From the NCBI GenBank assembly GCA_964440915.1, contig CAYTTV010000023.1, forward strand, positions 1 to 52,067: a DNA stretch of 52,067 bases. Reading direction: 5' to 3'. A program made the translations under genes and the position numbers. This DNA is from CAMPJM01 sp964440915 (GTDB lineage Bacteria > Bacteroidota > Bacteroidia > Cytophagales > Cyclobacteriaceae). Shown here in pieces: positions 32,714 to 41,328 of the stretch (position 1 is the stretch's first letter; every line of letters begins with the position of its first letter). A model generated the notes under the pieces. It saw nothing but the letters and a program-made list of their open reading frames with translations, was not told where the DNA came from and did no database searches.

Positions 32714-34168
32714 ATGGAGAAAGCAATAAGGGATAAATATACGGTTGTTATCGGACTGGAAGTACATGCCCAGCTATTGACCAAGAGTAAGATGTACGCT
32801 GCTGACTCGGCGGCGTTTGGCAGTATGCCGAACACTAACGTGAGTGTAATTACCCTTGGACACCCTGGAACTTTGCCCAAAGTGAATAAGAGTGCAGTTG
32901 AATATGCCATTAAAATGGGCTTGGCCTGTAACTCTGAAATAACCCGGTTCAATATTTTTGACCGCAAGAATTATTTTTATCCTGATTTGCCAAAAGGCTA
33001 TCAAGTGACCCAAGACAAGACGCCAATCTGCAAAGGAGGGCATGTATGGATCAATAAAAGCGATGGCAGTGAATTAAGCATACGGCTGAACAGGATTCAC
33101 ATGGAGGAAGACGCTGGAAAATCGATGCACTTGGCAGAGGAAGTGGACACCTTAGTGGATTTTAACCGTGCAGGCGTTCCTTTAATAGAAATTGTGACAG
33201 AGCCTGATATCCGTAGTTCCGATGATGCCTATGCATTCCTGACTGAGGTACGGAAACTTGTACGGTATTTAGATATATGTGACGGCAATATGGAAGAGGG
33301 TTCTTTGCGTTGTGATGCGAATATTTCCGTGATGCTACATGATGCAAAAGAATACGGTAAGAAGGTCGAGGTGAAAAACATGAACTCGATACGGAATGTA
33401 CAAAGAGCAATTGACCATGAGGTGGAGCGTCAGATTAAATTATTAGAAAAAGGAGAGATGATTGTTTCTGAAACAAGGACTTTTGATGCGGGTACTGGTA
33501 CGACAAGCAGTATGCGTACCAAAGAAGAAATGAATGATTATCGCTACTTTCCTGAACCTGACTTATCACCGTTGATGGTTTCTGACGAATGGTTAGATAG
33601 TATTAAAGCCCAAATGCCAAGTCTGCCAAGAGAGCTTTTTAGTAAATTCGTGAATGAATACAACCTGCCGGAATATGATGCACAGGTATTGACTGATTCT
33701 AAAGAGATAGCCCTGTATTTTGAAACGCTTTGTGAGGAAACCACTAATTACAAAGCGGCTTCTAACTGGATGATGGGCCCAATAAAATCTTATCTCAATG
33801 AATTGACCCTTCATATCAGCCAGTTCCCTTTAGCACCGAGACAAATAGCAGCGCTTATAAAAATAGTGGAAGATGGCAAGTTGAACTTTTCGACCGCTTC
33901 TCAGAAAATATATCCAGAACTGGTCAAAACGCCCGAGAAGACGCCATTAGAGATTGCGGAAGCCATGAACCTGATTCAGGACAGCGACTCCGATAGCATT
34001 ATCCCTATAGTGGAGGAAGTATTAGCAGCAATGCCAGAAAAGGTGAATGAATATAAAAGTGGGAAGAAGGGACTTATGGGCTTATTTATGGGGGAGGTAA
34101 TGAAAAAAAGCAAAGGGAAAGCTGACCCAAAAGTGGCCAGTGAACTTTTAAGATCAAAGCTTGATTAA
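32714..34168 (+). CDS. gatB: Asp/Glu-tRNA amidotransferase subunit B
   Basis: A 484-aa subunit of GatCAB, which converts Glu-tRNA-Gln (and Asp-tRNA-Asn) to the amide forms. Signatures are VIGLEVHAQL (residues about 12-21), FDRKNYFYPDLPKGYQVTQ (about 83-101), HMEEDAGKS (about 126-134), FNRAGVPLIEIVTEPD and the YRYFPEPDLSP motif. The C-terminal YqeY-like tail domain is present. Its presence implies that the organism makes Gln-tRNA and/or Asn-tRNA by transamidation. Neither gatA nor gatC is adjacent, the usual scattered arrangement. It follows alaS on the same strand after 136 bp. Confidence 0.97.
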   Translation: MEKAIRDKYTVVIGLEVHAQLLTKSKMYAADSAAFGSMPNTNVSVITLGHPGTLPKVNKSAVEYAIKMGLACNSEITRFNIFDRKNYFYPDLPKGYQVTQDKTPICKGGHVWINKSDGSELSIRLNRIHMEEDAGKSMHLAEEVDTLVDFNRAGVPLIEIVTEPDIRSSDDAYAFLTEVRKLVRYLDICDGNMEEGSLRCDANISVMLHDAKEYGKKVEVKNMNSIRNVQRAIDHEVERQIKLLEKGEMIVSETRTFDAGTGTTSSMRTKEEMNDYRYFPEPDLSPLMVSDEWLDSIKAQMPSLPRELFSKFVNEYNLPEYDAQVLTDSKEIALYFETLCEETTNYKAASNWMMGPIKSYLNELTLHISQFPLAPRQIAALIKIVEDGKLNFSTASQKIYPELVKTPEKTPLEIAEAMNLIQDSDSDSIIPIVEEVLAAMPEKVNEYKSGKKGLMGLFMGEVMKKSKGKADPKVASELLRSKLD

Positions 34169-34216
34169 TAAATTAAAATTAAAGATTATAGCATAAAAGG
34201 CATTAGGACATCGTAA

Positions 34217-34224
34217 TACCTTTG
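34217..34224 (+). promoter_or_regulatory. -7 box candidate for the TlpA-like gene
   Basis: TACCTTTG matches TAnnTTTG, 16 bp before the start codon; no clear -33 box at 19-21 bp. The same octamer precedes the DEAD-box gene (49827-49834). Confidence 0.4.
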
Positions 34225-34240
34225 CTCTAACATTAAAAAT

Positions 34241-35380
34241 ATGATCACTAAACTTAATTGGATGAACAGGCTCTTATTACTTATATTTTCATTTTTCCTT
34301 ATAAGCGGATGCTCTCAAGGAAAGAATCAGGATAAAAACAGCAGCGGCGAGGTCGTTATATCGGGTACAGTTAAAAACCCTCAAGATGGAGTGATTCTAC
34401 TACAAGAGTTACAAAACAATGAGATGGTAACCATCGATACAATTGCGGTGGACAACAAGAACGCTTTTAGGACTACCGTGGCTACATCAGAGCCAGGTTT
34501 TTACAGATTGAACCTGTATGAAAATCAGTATATCAATTTTATCTTGAATGATGAAGATGTAGAAATAACCGCCGATGGATTGGCAGGCGATGGAGTGGCT
34601 GAAGTGAAAGGATCTACCGATACGGATCATTTTAATAGTGTAAATACTATTATGCAGGATTTTCAACAAGAAGTTCAAGCTTTGGAATTGGAATTCCAAC
34701 AGGCTAGTATGGAAGGGAATGATGAGAAGGTAGATAGCCTAAGAAAGGCATATGCCGAACTTGATGAAAAGAAAAGTGAGAGAGTAAAAGCGGCGATTGA
34801 CAATATGGAAAATTCTTTGGCATCACTGTACGCTGTTAATTTTTTAGATCCAGAAAAAGACTTTCCGTTCTTTGACAAACTTGCGAAAAAAGTGGAGCAA
34901 GGCATGCCTAACTCAAAATATGCTCAACAATTTGTGGCTTCTGTAAGCGGAATGCGCACTTTGTCCATAGGAGAAATGGCGCCAGACATCGCTTTGCCAA
35001 CGCCAGAAGGAGATACGGTAGCACTATCTTCCTTGAGAGGCAAATTTGTTCTAATCGATTTTTGGGCAGCATGGTGCCGGCCATGTCGCATAGAAAATCC
35101 TAACGTGGTGAGAATGTACCACAAATACAATGATAAAGGCTTTGAAGTGTTTGGGGTATCTTTAGACAGGAATAAAAAAGACTGGGTAGACGCCATCAAA
35201 GCTGATGGCCTGGTCTGGACACAGGTTTCTGACCTTCAGTACTTCAATTCTGCGGCGGCACGTCTATACAATATTCAAGCGATACCCGCCACATACCTTA
35301 TCGATCCCGATGGAAAGATTGTAGCCAAGAACTTAAGAGGACAAGCCTTGGAAGAGAAATTGGCAGAAGTTTTATTATAA
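34241..35380 (+). CDS. TlpA-like thiol-disulfide lipoprotein with DUF4369 domain
   Basis: A 379-aa predicted lipoprotein (signal peptide 1-23, lipobox ISGC with C24). An N-terminal beta-rich DUF4369-type domain (about 36-125) and a helical linker (130-225, coiled coil around 140-190) precede a thioredoxin-like domain (about 240-378) with active site WCRPC (C279, C282) and the cis-proline in IQAIPATYLIDPDG. It probably reduces or isomerises disulfides in periplasmic proteins, or serves cytochrome c maturation; specificity is unknown. Such DUF4369-TlpA fusions are abundant in Bacteroidota. It ends at a very strong terminator and is transcribed separately from gatB, 72 bp upstream. Confidence 0.9.
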   Translation: MITKLNWMNRLLLLIFSFFLISGCSQGKNQDKNSSGEVVISGTVKNPQDGVILLQELQNNEMVTIDTIAVDNKNAFRTTVATSEPGFYRLNLYENQYINFILNDEDVEITADGLAGDGVAEVKGSTDTDHFNSVNTIMQDFQQEVQALELEFQQASMEGNDEKVDSLRKAYAELDEKKSERVKAAIDNMENSLASLYAVNFLDPEKDFPFFDKLAKKVEQGMPNSKYAQQFVASVSGMRTLSIGEMAPDIALPTPEGDTVALSSLRGKFVLIDFWAAWCRPCRIENPNVVRMYHKYNDKGFEVFGVSLDRNKKDWVDAIKADGLVWTQVSDLQYFNSAAARLYNIQAIPATYLIDPDGKIVAKNLRGQALEEKLAEVLL

Positions 35381-35385
35381 CAAAT

Positions 35386-35436
35386 CTTGCCTTGATAAAT
35401 AGCAAAGTAAGTTGTTATTTATCAAGGCAAGGTTTT
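35386..35436 (+). terminator. Strong terminator of the TlpA-like gene
   Basis: Perfect 16-bp stem CTTGCCTTGATAAATA / TATTTATCAAGGCAAG (35386-35401 and 35416-35431) with a 14-nt loop, followed by GTTTT, just after the stop codon. Confidence 0.85.
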
Positions 35437-35641
35437 ATTGTCGCTGCCCCCAAATTAAAAGCACTTTTTTGCCTCATGGCCATTTCTGAACCAATGACAA
35501 TAATGACTGCAATCGGTTGTATTTTTATTTGTTCTGAATGTTAATTATTGTATTATTGGGGTTTGTTTTACCCTAAAGTCAAAACAGCATTTTTTAATTT
35601 CCATAATGCTATCGTGAATTACCAACCTAAATATAGATAAT

Positions 35642-36754
35642 ATGATAAAAAACTTTAACCTAAGACAAACGTTCGTGCTTTTACTTTCTTCGGCGTTTTT
35701 TGTGGCTTGCCAAGGCAACAAAAAAGCGGAGAACGAAAATGTTACTGAAGAAACAACATCAGTGGTTTCCCCTCTAGATACTTTAAATGCGATATCTGAT
35801 CCATTGGTAACGCATATCTTTACTGCAGACCCTTCTGCACACGTTTTTGAAGGCAAGTTATATATTTACCCTTCTCATGACATTGATGCAGGGGTACCAG
35901 AAAAAGATGACGGCTCTCATTTTGCCATGCGCGATTATCATGTTTTCTCTATGGAAACCGTAGGGGGAGAAGTGACTGATCATGGTAAAGTATTAGATTT
36001 GGATGATATTCCATGGGCTGGAAGGCAATTGTGGGCACCAGATGCTGCACACAAGGATGGTACTTATTATCTTTATTTTCCAGCAAAAGATAAGGAAGAT
36101 ATTTTTAGGATTGGAGTAGCGACAAGCGATTCGCCTGCTGGTCCTTTCAAAGCAGAAGAAAACTATATTCCAGGAAGCTATAGCATGGATCCGGCTGTTT
36201 ATGAAGATACAGATGGTAACTATTACATGTATATAGGCGGTATTTGGGGAGGTCAGTTGCAAAGATGGCGTACTGGTGAGTATGATCCAGAAGGAGAGGA
36301 GCCAGCTGACGATGAGCCTGCAATCAATCCTATAATGGCAAAGATGAGTGATGACATGCTTACCTTTGCTGAAGAACTTAGAGAAGTTAAGATTCTTGAT
36401 GAAAATGGCGATCCGATATTGGCAGGAGATCATGATAGAAGGTTCTTCGAAGCACCTTGGATACATAAATATAACGACAAGTATTATCTGTCATATTCTA
36501 CCGGTAACACGCATTATATCGTCTATGCAATAGGAGATAACCCTTATGGACCGTTTACTTACCAAGGTATTATCTTGAACCCCGTAGTAGGATGGACAAA
36601 CCACCATTCAATTGCAGAATTTGAAGGAAAGTGGTATCTGTTCTACCACGATAGTTCAATATCAGGACAAACGCACTTGAGGAGTATTAAAATGACGGAG
36701 CTTACGCATAGACCTGACGGTACGATAGAAACTATCGACCCCTATCTGAATTAA
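35642..36754 (+). CDS. GH43 family glycoside hydrolase (beta-xylosidase/arabinofuranosidase type)
   Basis: A 370-aa lipoprotein (signal peptide 1-22, lipobox VAC with C23) with a five-bladed propeller of family GH43. The expected carboxylates are visible: catalytic base D63 in TADPSAHV, pKa-modulating D183 in SMDPAVYED, and acid E270 in FFEAPWIHK. Family GH43 removes xylose or arabinose side groups or short xylo-oligomers; exact specificity is not readable from sequence. The lipid anchor places it in the envelope, probably facing outward or periplasmic. A terminator separates it from the GH10 gene 118 bp downstream, so the two are co-located but separately transcribed. Confidence 0.9.
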   Translation: MIKNFNLRQTFVLLLSSAFFVACQGNKKAENENVTEETTSVVSPLDTLNAISDPLVTHIFTADPSAHVFEGKLYIYPSHDIDAGVPEKDDGSHFAMRDYHVFSMETVGGEVTDHGKVLDLDDIPWAGRQLWAPDAAHKDGTYYLYFPAKDKEDIFRIGVATSDSPAGPFKAEENYIPGSYSMDPAVYEDTDGNYYMYIGGIWGGQLQRWRTGEYDPEGEEPADDEPAINPIMAKMSDDMLTFAEELREVKILDENGDPILAGDHDRRFFEAPWIHKYNDKYYLSYSTGNTHYIVYAIGDNPYGPFTYQGIILNPVVGWTNHHSIAEFEGKWYLFYHDSSISGQTHLRSIKMTELTHRPDGTIETIDPYLN

Positions 36755-36786
36755 AAAATAGGAGCCTGAACATATTTCAGATGATT

Positions 36787-36826
36787 AAAAATCCAGTCCT
36801 ATAATAATTTAGGGCTGGATTTTTTT
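36787..36826 (+). terminator. Terminator of the GH43 gene
   Basis: 10-bp stem AAAAATCCAG / CTGGATTTTT (36787-36796, 36815-36824), continuing into a run of T, 33 bp after the stop codon. Confidence 0.85.
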
Positions 36827-36872
36827 ATGCCTTATTAAACTGGATAAGTCTAGAATATGATTAAATTTAATA

Positions 36873-37964
36873 ATGATGAAATTTTCGAAATTACTCTTAC
36901 CAGCATTTTTGATTCTAGCTTTTTGTTTTGCCGCTTGTAGTAGTGACGAAGGCAATGGAATAGTGCCTGAAAAACAAGAAGAAGATCCAGTTAATGAGGT
37001 CACGCTGAAAGAAAAAGCAGGTTTTGGAATAGGGGCAGCAGTAAAGACCACAGATCTAAATGGACAATACAGTGCAACAGTTATGGAGCATTTTAGCCAG
37101 ATAACCGGTGAGTTTGAAATGAAAATGGCGACGATATGGTCAGGAGATGGAGAATACAATTGGGAGAAAGCGGATGCCTTGGTAGGTTTTGCGGCAGAAA
37201 ATGGAATGGAAGTTCATGGCCATGCATTAGTTTGGTATAAATCGTTTCCTAACTGGTTCAAAAAAGCCAAATATGATTCTGCCACTTTTGAGACGATGGT
37301 TAAGACCTACATAGAAACTGTAGTAGAGAGATATAGTGGCCGAGTGAAAAGCTGGGATGTGGCGAATGAAATATTTAATGATGACGGTACACTTAGATCA
37401 GAAGACTGCCCTGTTTATGAAACATTTAATGATCCCATTGCCTTCTATGGCAGGTGCTTCCAATATGCTAGAAATGCCGATCCAGACGTTAAGCTATTCT
37501 ACAATGATTATAGTGTTGTAGTGGCAAAATCAAAAAGACATCATATCAAGGAAATGGTAACCAGGTTTAATAAAGACGGTTATCCCATTGATGGTTTAGG
37601 AGATCAGTTTCATTATAGTGTAAACACCAACTTAAACACCATCAAAAGTGGCCTCAATGATATGGCTGCTACTGGCTTGCTCATTCATCTCTCCGAATTG
37701 GATCTTAAGGTAAATGTGAACCGGTCAGATAATTACATCTTTTCTCCTGCCGAACAAAAACTTCAAGCAGATGCTTACCAAAATATAGTTGAAGCTTTTG
37801 AAGCTTTACCCCAAGGACAAAAGTTTGCTATTACCACATGGGGCGTAAGTGATAAAGCAACCTGGCTTACGGATTGGTGGCACCCTAAGGAATACCCACT
37901 TTTGTTTGACAAAGATTTTGAAAAGAAACCCGCCTACGACGGATTTTTAAAAGGATTGAAATAA
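36873..37964 (+). CDS. GH10 family endo-1,4-beta-xylanase
   Basis: A 363-aa lipoprotein xylanase (signal peptide 1-21, lipobox AAC with C22) with a GH10 TIM barrel. Catalytic acid/base E166 lies in WDVANEIFND and nucleophile E275 in LSELDLKV; the substrate-binding HGHALVWY (115-122) is present, with tyrosine where many GH10 enzymes have His after the Trp. No carbohydrate-binding module or dockerin is seen, so it is a single-domain, surface-anchored enzyme. It would cut the xylan backbone into oligomers for the neighbouring GH43 enzyme. The first two codons are both ATG (36873, 36876); either could start. It is followed by 537 bp of non-coding DNA and a LacI regulator. Confidence 0.94.
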   Translation: MMKFSKLLLPAFLILAFCFAACSSDEGNGIVPEKQEEDPVNEVTLKEKAGFGIGAAVKTTDLNGQYSATVMEHFSQITGEFEMKMATIWSGDGEYNWEKADALVGFAAENGMEVHGHALVWYKSFPNWFKKAKYDSATFETMVKTYIETVVERYSGRVKSWDVANEIFNDDGTLRSEDCPVYETFNDPIAFYGRCFQYARNADPDVKLFYNDYSVVVAKSKRHHIKEMVTRFNKDGYPIDGLGDQFHYSVNTNLNTIKSGLNDMAATGLLIHLSELDLKVNVNRSDNYIFSPAEQKLQADAYQNIVEAFEALPQGQKFAITTWGVSDKATWLTDWWHPKEYPLLFDKDFEKKPAYDGFLKGLK

Positions 37965-38235
37965 AATTCATAATTTTGGGTGGGTATAAGCACATGCAAA
38001 AGATTTATTAAATGCTCTTAGTGCTTTGTTTAAACCGCTTGGACTGGCACTTATGTGGCAAAGACTACAGGACAAATTGCCAGAATTTAGATCAATGAAA
38101 GTGCCTAAATTGAATGCTCTCGGAAAGAGGTATTCAAAGCGTAAGCTAATATTATTAATTTATTAACAATCTTGTAGTGTGCTGCTCTTTTATTTAGAGG
38201 AGTACTTTTGTGTTTCTTATCGTTCTAAATGCCTT

Positions 38236-38260
38236 AAAAAGGAGGGAAAGTTCCTTTTTT
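38236..38260 (+). terminator. Hairpin terminator upstream of the LacI-type gene
   Basis: AAAAAGGA / TCCTTTTT stem (38236-38243 and 38252-38259) with an 8-nt loop and T tail, 270 bp beyond the GH10 stop. It could end GH10 transcription or attenuate a long leader of the regulator. Confidence 0.55.
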
Positions 38261-38369
38261 GTTGAATGAAAAAGTATATAAATACTGTTTTAAAACGGCA
38301 TAAGCGGTATAGTGCTATTTGATTTTCATGTAGCCATCAAGTATTAGATGGAAATTTTAAGTATTTTTA

Positions 38370-38392
38370 ATGATCGGTTAGGTATGATCGGT
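38370..38392 (+). promoter_or_regulatory. Tandem ATGATCGGT direct repeats
   Basis: Two perfect 9-bp direct repeats ATGATCGGT at 38370-38378 and 38384-38392 (14 bp start to start), 110-132 bp upstream of the LacI-type start. They look like a regulator site. Confidence 0.35.
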
Positions 38393-38501
38393 ACAACTGC
38401 ATACTTGAATGATAAAAAATAAAGTTTTGATCAGGCATTTCAGTTCAATCCGCTTATGCCTTGAAATATTTAATCGAATTAGGTTATTAAGTTAATACAA
38501 T

Positions 38502-39548
38502 ATGTCACGTAAAACTTATGTAACCATCCATGATATAGCAAGCAAACTTAATATCACAGCTTCTACGGTGTCTCGTGCATTAAACGATAATCCCCGTATT
38601 AGTGAAAATACTAAACGTGCTGTATTAAAGATGGCGAAAGAGCTGAATTACCAGCCGCATAATATTGCTGCTGCCCTCCGAAACGGAAGAAGTGGATTCA
38701 TTGGTATCATTGTCCCCACTGCAGACCGGACTTTTTTCGGCTCTATCATTAGAGGAGTAGAAGAAATTGCCAATAAGTTGAATTATAAGGTTGTTATATG
38801 CCAGTCTTATGATAACTATGAAACGGAAATAGAGACTATCGATGCCCTCTTTAATGCCCGTGTAGATGGCATTATTGCCTCATTAGGAAAAAATACGGAA
38901 GACTTTAGCCATTTTGAAAAAGTAATCGAAAGGAATATACCGCTACTCTTGTTCGACAGGACAACCGAGAAGCTTGAGGTAAGCCAAGTAGCCATTGATG
39001 ATTATTTGGGAGCATATCAGGTAGTAAGGCATTTGATCGAGCAAGGTTCTGAAAGGATTGCACATTTTACAAGTCCCAAAAAAATCAGCATTTTCCAGGA
39101 ACGCCTAAGAGGATACAAAGATGCGCTTATTGATTACGGTATTCCATTTCGGGAAGAATTGGTTGTCGAAAGTAATTTGCAGCTTGAGGATGGAAGGCAA
39201 AGCATGGAAATGCTCCTTGAGTTAAAACAGATTCCGGATGCGGTATTTTCAGCCAGTGACTATGGCGCAATGGGCGCGATGCAGGTGCTTAAGGAAAGAG
39301 GAATAAAGATCCCAAAGCAGGTAGCTTTGGCAGGATTTAGTAATGATCCCTTTACCTCCTTCACAGATCCGCCCCTTACGACGGTAGATCAGAAAAGTAA
39401 AACTATTGGTAATATGGCTGCTCAATTGTTTTTTGAACAGCTCAATGCAGATGGCAAAAAGTTTTTGCCTCAAAAGGTTGTGCTAAAGCCGGAAATTATT
39501 ATTAGAGAATCTTCTCAAAGGATCAAGATATTGGAAGAGGTAAGCTAA
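38502..39548 (+). CDS. LacI-family transcriptional regulator
   Basis: A 348-aa regulator. The N-terminal LacI HTH and hinge are textbook: VTIHDIASKLNITASTVSRA (residues 7-26), then NYQPHNIAAALRNGR (about 50-64). A periplasmic-binding-protein-like sugar-sensing domain follows (about 66-335), with FDRTT, GAYQVVRHLIEQG and VFSASDYGAMGAM. It lies downstream of the GH43 and GH10 genes and convergent with the secreted beta-helix gene (2 bp between stops). The simplest reading is control of this carbohydrate locus by a xylan-derived sugar; that is inference. The operator cannot be fixed from sequence alone. Confidence 0.92.
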   Translation: MSRKTYVTIHDIASKLNITASTVSRALNDNPRISENTKRAVLKMAKELNYQPHNIAAALRNGRSGFIGIIVPTADRTFFGSIIRGVEEIANKLNYKVVICQSYDNYETEIETIDALFNARVDGIIASLGKNTEDFSHFEKVIERNIPLLLFDRTTEKLEVSQVAIDDYLGAYQVVRHLIEQGSERIAHFTSPKKISIFQERLRGYKDALIDYGIPFREELVVESNLQLEDGRQSMEMLLELKQIPDAVFSASDYGAMGAMQVLKERGIKIPKQVALAGFSNDPFTSFTDPPLTTVDQKSKTIGNMAAQLFFEQLNADGKKFLPQKVVLKPEIIIRESSQRIKILEEVS

Positions 39549-39550
39549 GC

Positions 39551-41083
39551 TTACTCCTTTTTTTGTCGTGCATTCAGTTGCGCCACATACAATGACGCCG
39601 GAATGAGACCCGATTGGTTCAGGCCTTCCCATTCTCCTTCTGGCCTGTCAGGCAAGCGCCCTTGAGTTTGCTTCCCTTTTAGACCAATGCAGTAGTTTTT
39701 GCCCGTAACCCATGGATTTTGTACTGTCGCTTGTGATGCCGTGCAATTCCATATGACCTGCGTAACACCCGACCAACCATGTCCGCTGCCCCAGTTGCCC
39801 CTGTCCTGTACATTTATGGGGCCATCTGTGACGATATTGTCATACAAAGTGCCTACTGCCCACCGATGGTGCGGGCCGATGTCTCCTTGGGCATTTGCTG
39901 CCGTACAGTTATAAAAGACATTTGGCCCCAAAACCTTTTGGCCCGTCACATAATCATGGCGGCCTTCTGTAGCATGGAGGTTCATGAAAAGGTTGAGCTG
40001 CCCATTGTTGTCGAAAGAATAACGACGTCCTCCCATTACAATGGATTTGGGCTCTAAAGATTTAGAGTTCATTACTGTAATTTGTTTTGCATCAGGATCG
40101 AGGCTTATGCACGCATACCCAAAATAACGGGAGGTAACGTTACGCACCCAACCATTTTTTATTTTTCCCATATTGATGGCGATCCATCCATGATCTTCAT
40201 CTGTATCGTGGGCGTATGCTGATTCAAATAAAATATGCTCAACACCTACTTCTGCTATTCTTCCATCAAAGCGGTACTGATAGACGGTGCCACCTCCATA
40301 TTTTGTTTCCATAGGCATGACTACGGGATTGTCTATGGATACGGTATTGCCTTTTATTGAAGTGATTACCCTCTCGAATTCAAGATTGTAATCTTCTTTT
40401 TGCCACTGCTTGGTGTTGTGCCTTGCTTCGATTTGATCCATCTTCAGGTCAGCAATCCATTCGCTTGTCCCTGGCCTGAAAAGAATGATTTTATCCCCCA
40501 CTTTTAAGCCTTTTGTTGACTCCAAGGTAAAGGAAGTCGCACCTACAGGTACATACTCGTCCATTATTTTTCTTCTCGTGCCTTCCACTTCCTCGATTTT
40601 CCCTTTGCCTTTAATTGCTATCAGGCTTCGTTTTCCGGTTCCCGATGCGATAAGCTTGGTGCCTGAGCCATGATCTCCCTCTCCCCGAAGCACTATCCCG
40701 CTTGAGGTTATGCGCAATGTGCCAGGAATATGATATATCCCTTTCTTTAATAGAATAGCCCCTCTAAAGCCATTTTCATCAGGCTCGATCAAAGCCAGTT
40801 CATCAATAGCCTTTTGGATAACTTCCTGACTGCTGCCTGTAGGCGCAGGGCTTATTGCCTTTCTTACCGGCACATCAGGTATGGGCTTGTCTCCTTGGTG
40901 ATAGCCCACACGGCTGAAGTCTGGAATGATATTGCCTAGGCTATCTGGTGTATATTGAAGTGCGCCATTTGTGCTAAGAGACACATATTTAGATTGCCAA
41001 CTGGCTTTTTCTTGTATGGTAAAAGTAGCGGTTAATCCAAAGAGAAGTGAAATGGAAAGCAGAAGGATTGATTTAAATATCAT
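39551..41083 (-). CDS. Secreted right-handed beta-helix protein (candidate polysaccharide lyase/hydrolase)
   Basis: A 510-aa exported protein: signal peptide about 1-20, then a parallel beta-helix fold of the pectate lyase/GH28 superfamily. Supporting segments are IPDFSRVGYHQGDKPIPDVP (54-73), the start of many Pectate_lyase_3-type domains, then the repeated helix rungs ITSSGIVLRGEG, WIAINMGKIKNGWVRNVTS and FYNCTAANAQGDIGPHHRWA. The histidine/aspartate-rich region DDHG..GPHHRW could be catalytic (inference). The substrate is unknown; the family includes lyases of uronic-acid polysaccharides. It lies next to the GH10/GH43/LacI genes in opposite orientation and ends 2 bp from the LacI stop. Confidence 0.75.
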   Translation of the reverse strand: MIFKSILLLSISLLFGLTATFTIQEKASWQSKYVSLSTNGALQYTPDSLGNIIPDFSRVGYHQGDKPIPDVPVRKAISPAPTGSSQEVIQKAIDELALIEPDENGFRGAILLKKGIYHIPGTLRITSSGIVLRGEGDHGSGTKLIASGTGKRSLIAIKGKGKIEEVEGTRRKIMDEYVPVGATSFTLESTKGLKVGDKIILFRPGTSEWIADLKMDQIEARHNTKQWQKEDYNLEFERVITSIKGNTVSIDNPVVMPMETKYGGGTVYQYRFDGRIAEVGVEHILFESAYAHDTDEDHGWIAINMGKIKNGWVRNVTSRYFGYACISLDPDAKQITVMNSKSLEPKSIVMGGRRYSFDNNGQLNLFMNLHATEGRHDYVTGQKVLGPNVFYNCTAANAQGDIGPHHRWAVGTLYDNIVTDGPINVQDRGNWGSGHGWSGVTQVIWNCTASQATVQNPWVTGKNYCIGLKGKQTQGRLPDRPEGEWEGLNQSGLIPASLYVAQLNARQKKE

Positions 41084-41183
41084 GAAGTTTGTAAAATTAA
41101 ATAGCCGAAGCTGTAGTAATGAGTTTTTTAAAATTATCCTTTCTTTTCCAATAGCCCAACAATAAATGTAATAAATAGGTAAT

Positions 41184-41196
41184 CGACAAGTTGTCG
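41184..41196. promoter_or_regulatory. Palindrome upstream of the beta-helix gene
   Basis: CGACAAGTTGTCG, a 13-bp palindrome with 6-bp arms around one central base, about 100 bp upstream of the beta-helix gene. It has LacI-operator-like symmetry, but no second copy was found near the GH43 or GH10 genes. Confidence 0.25.
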
Positions 41197-41328
41197 TAAA
41201 GATTAAAGATTAGTTGTAAACAGGTTTAGGGCATATGTTACGATAGCCAATAGGGCTTTTCCATACGTTTCAATTAAAACAGTTTATGATCCATTGGCTT
41301 GATGGCCATTATTCACGTAATTTGCGCC

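Larger units (their letters stand above)
37965..38501 (+). other. Non-coding stretch before the LacI-type gene
   Basis: 537 bp. It holds a terminator-like hairpin (38236-38260), direct repeats (38370-38392), a palindrome GTTTTAAAAC (38287-38296) and an isolated TACTTTTG (38203-38210). A stop-free stretch near 38010-38160 has no proper start and resembles no family. Confidence 0.5.

Noticed and set aside
38010..38160. Stop-free stretch with protein-like run (AKDLLNALSALFKPLG)
   Set aside because: No start codon near its beginning, only about 50 codons, no family resemblance; might be a remnant but I cannot support it.
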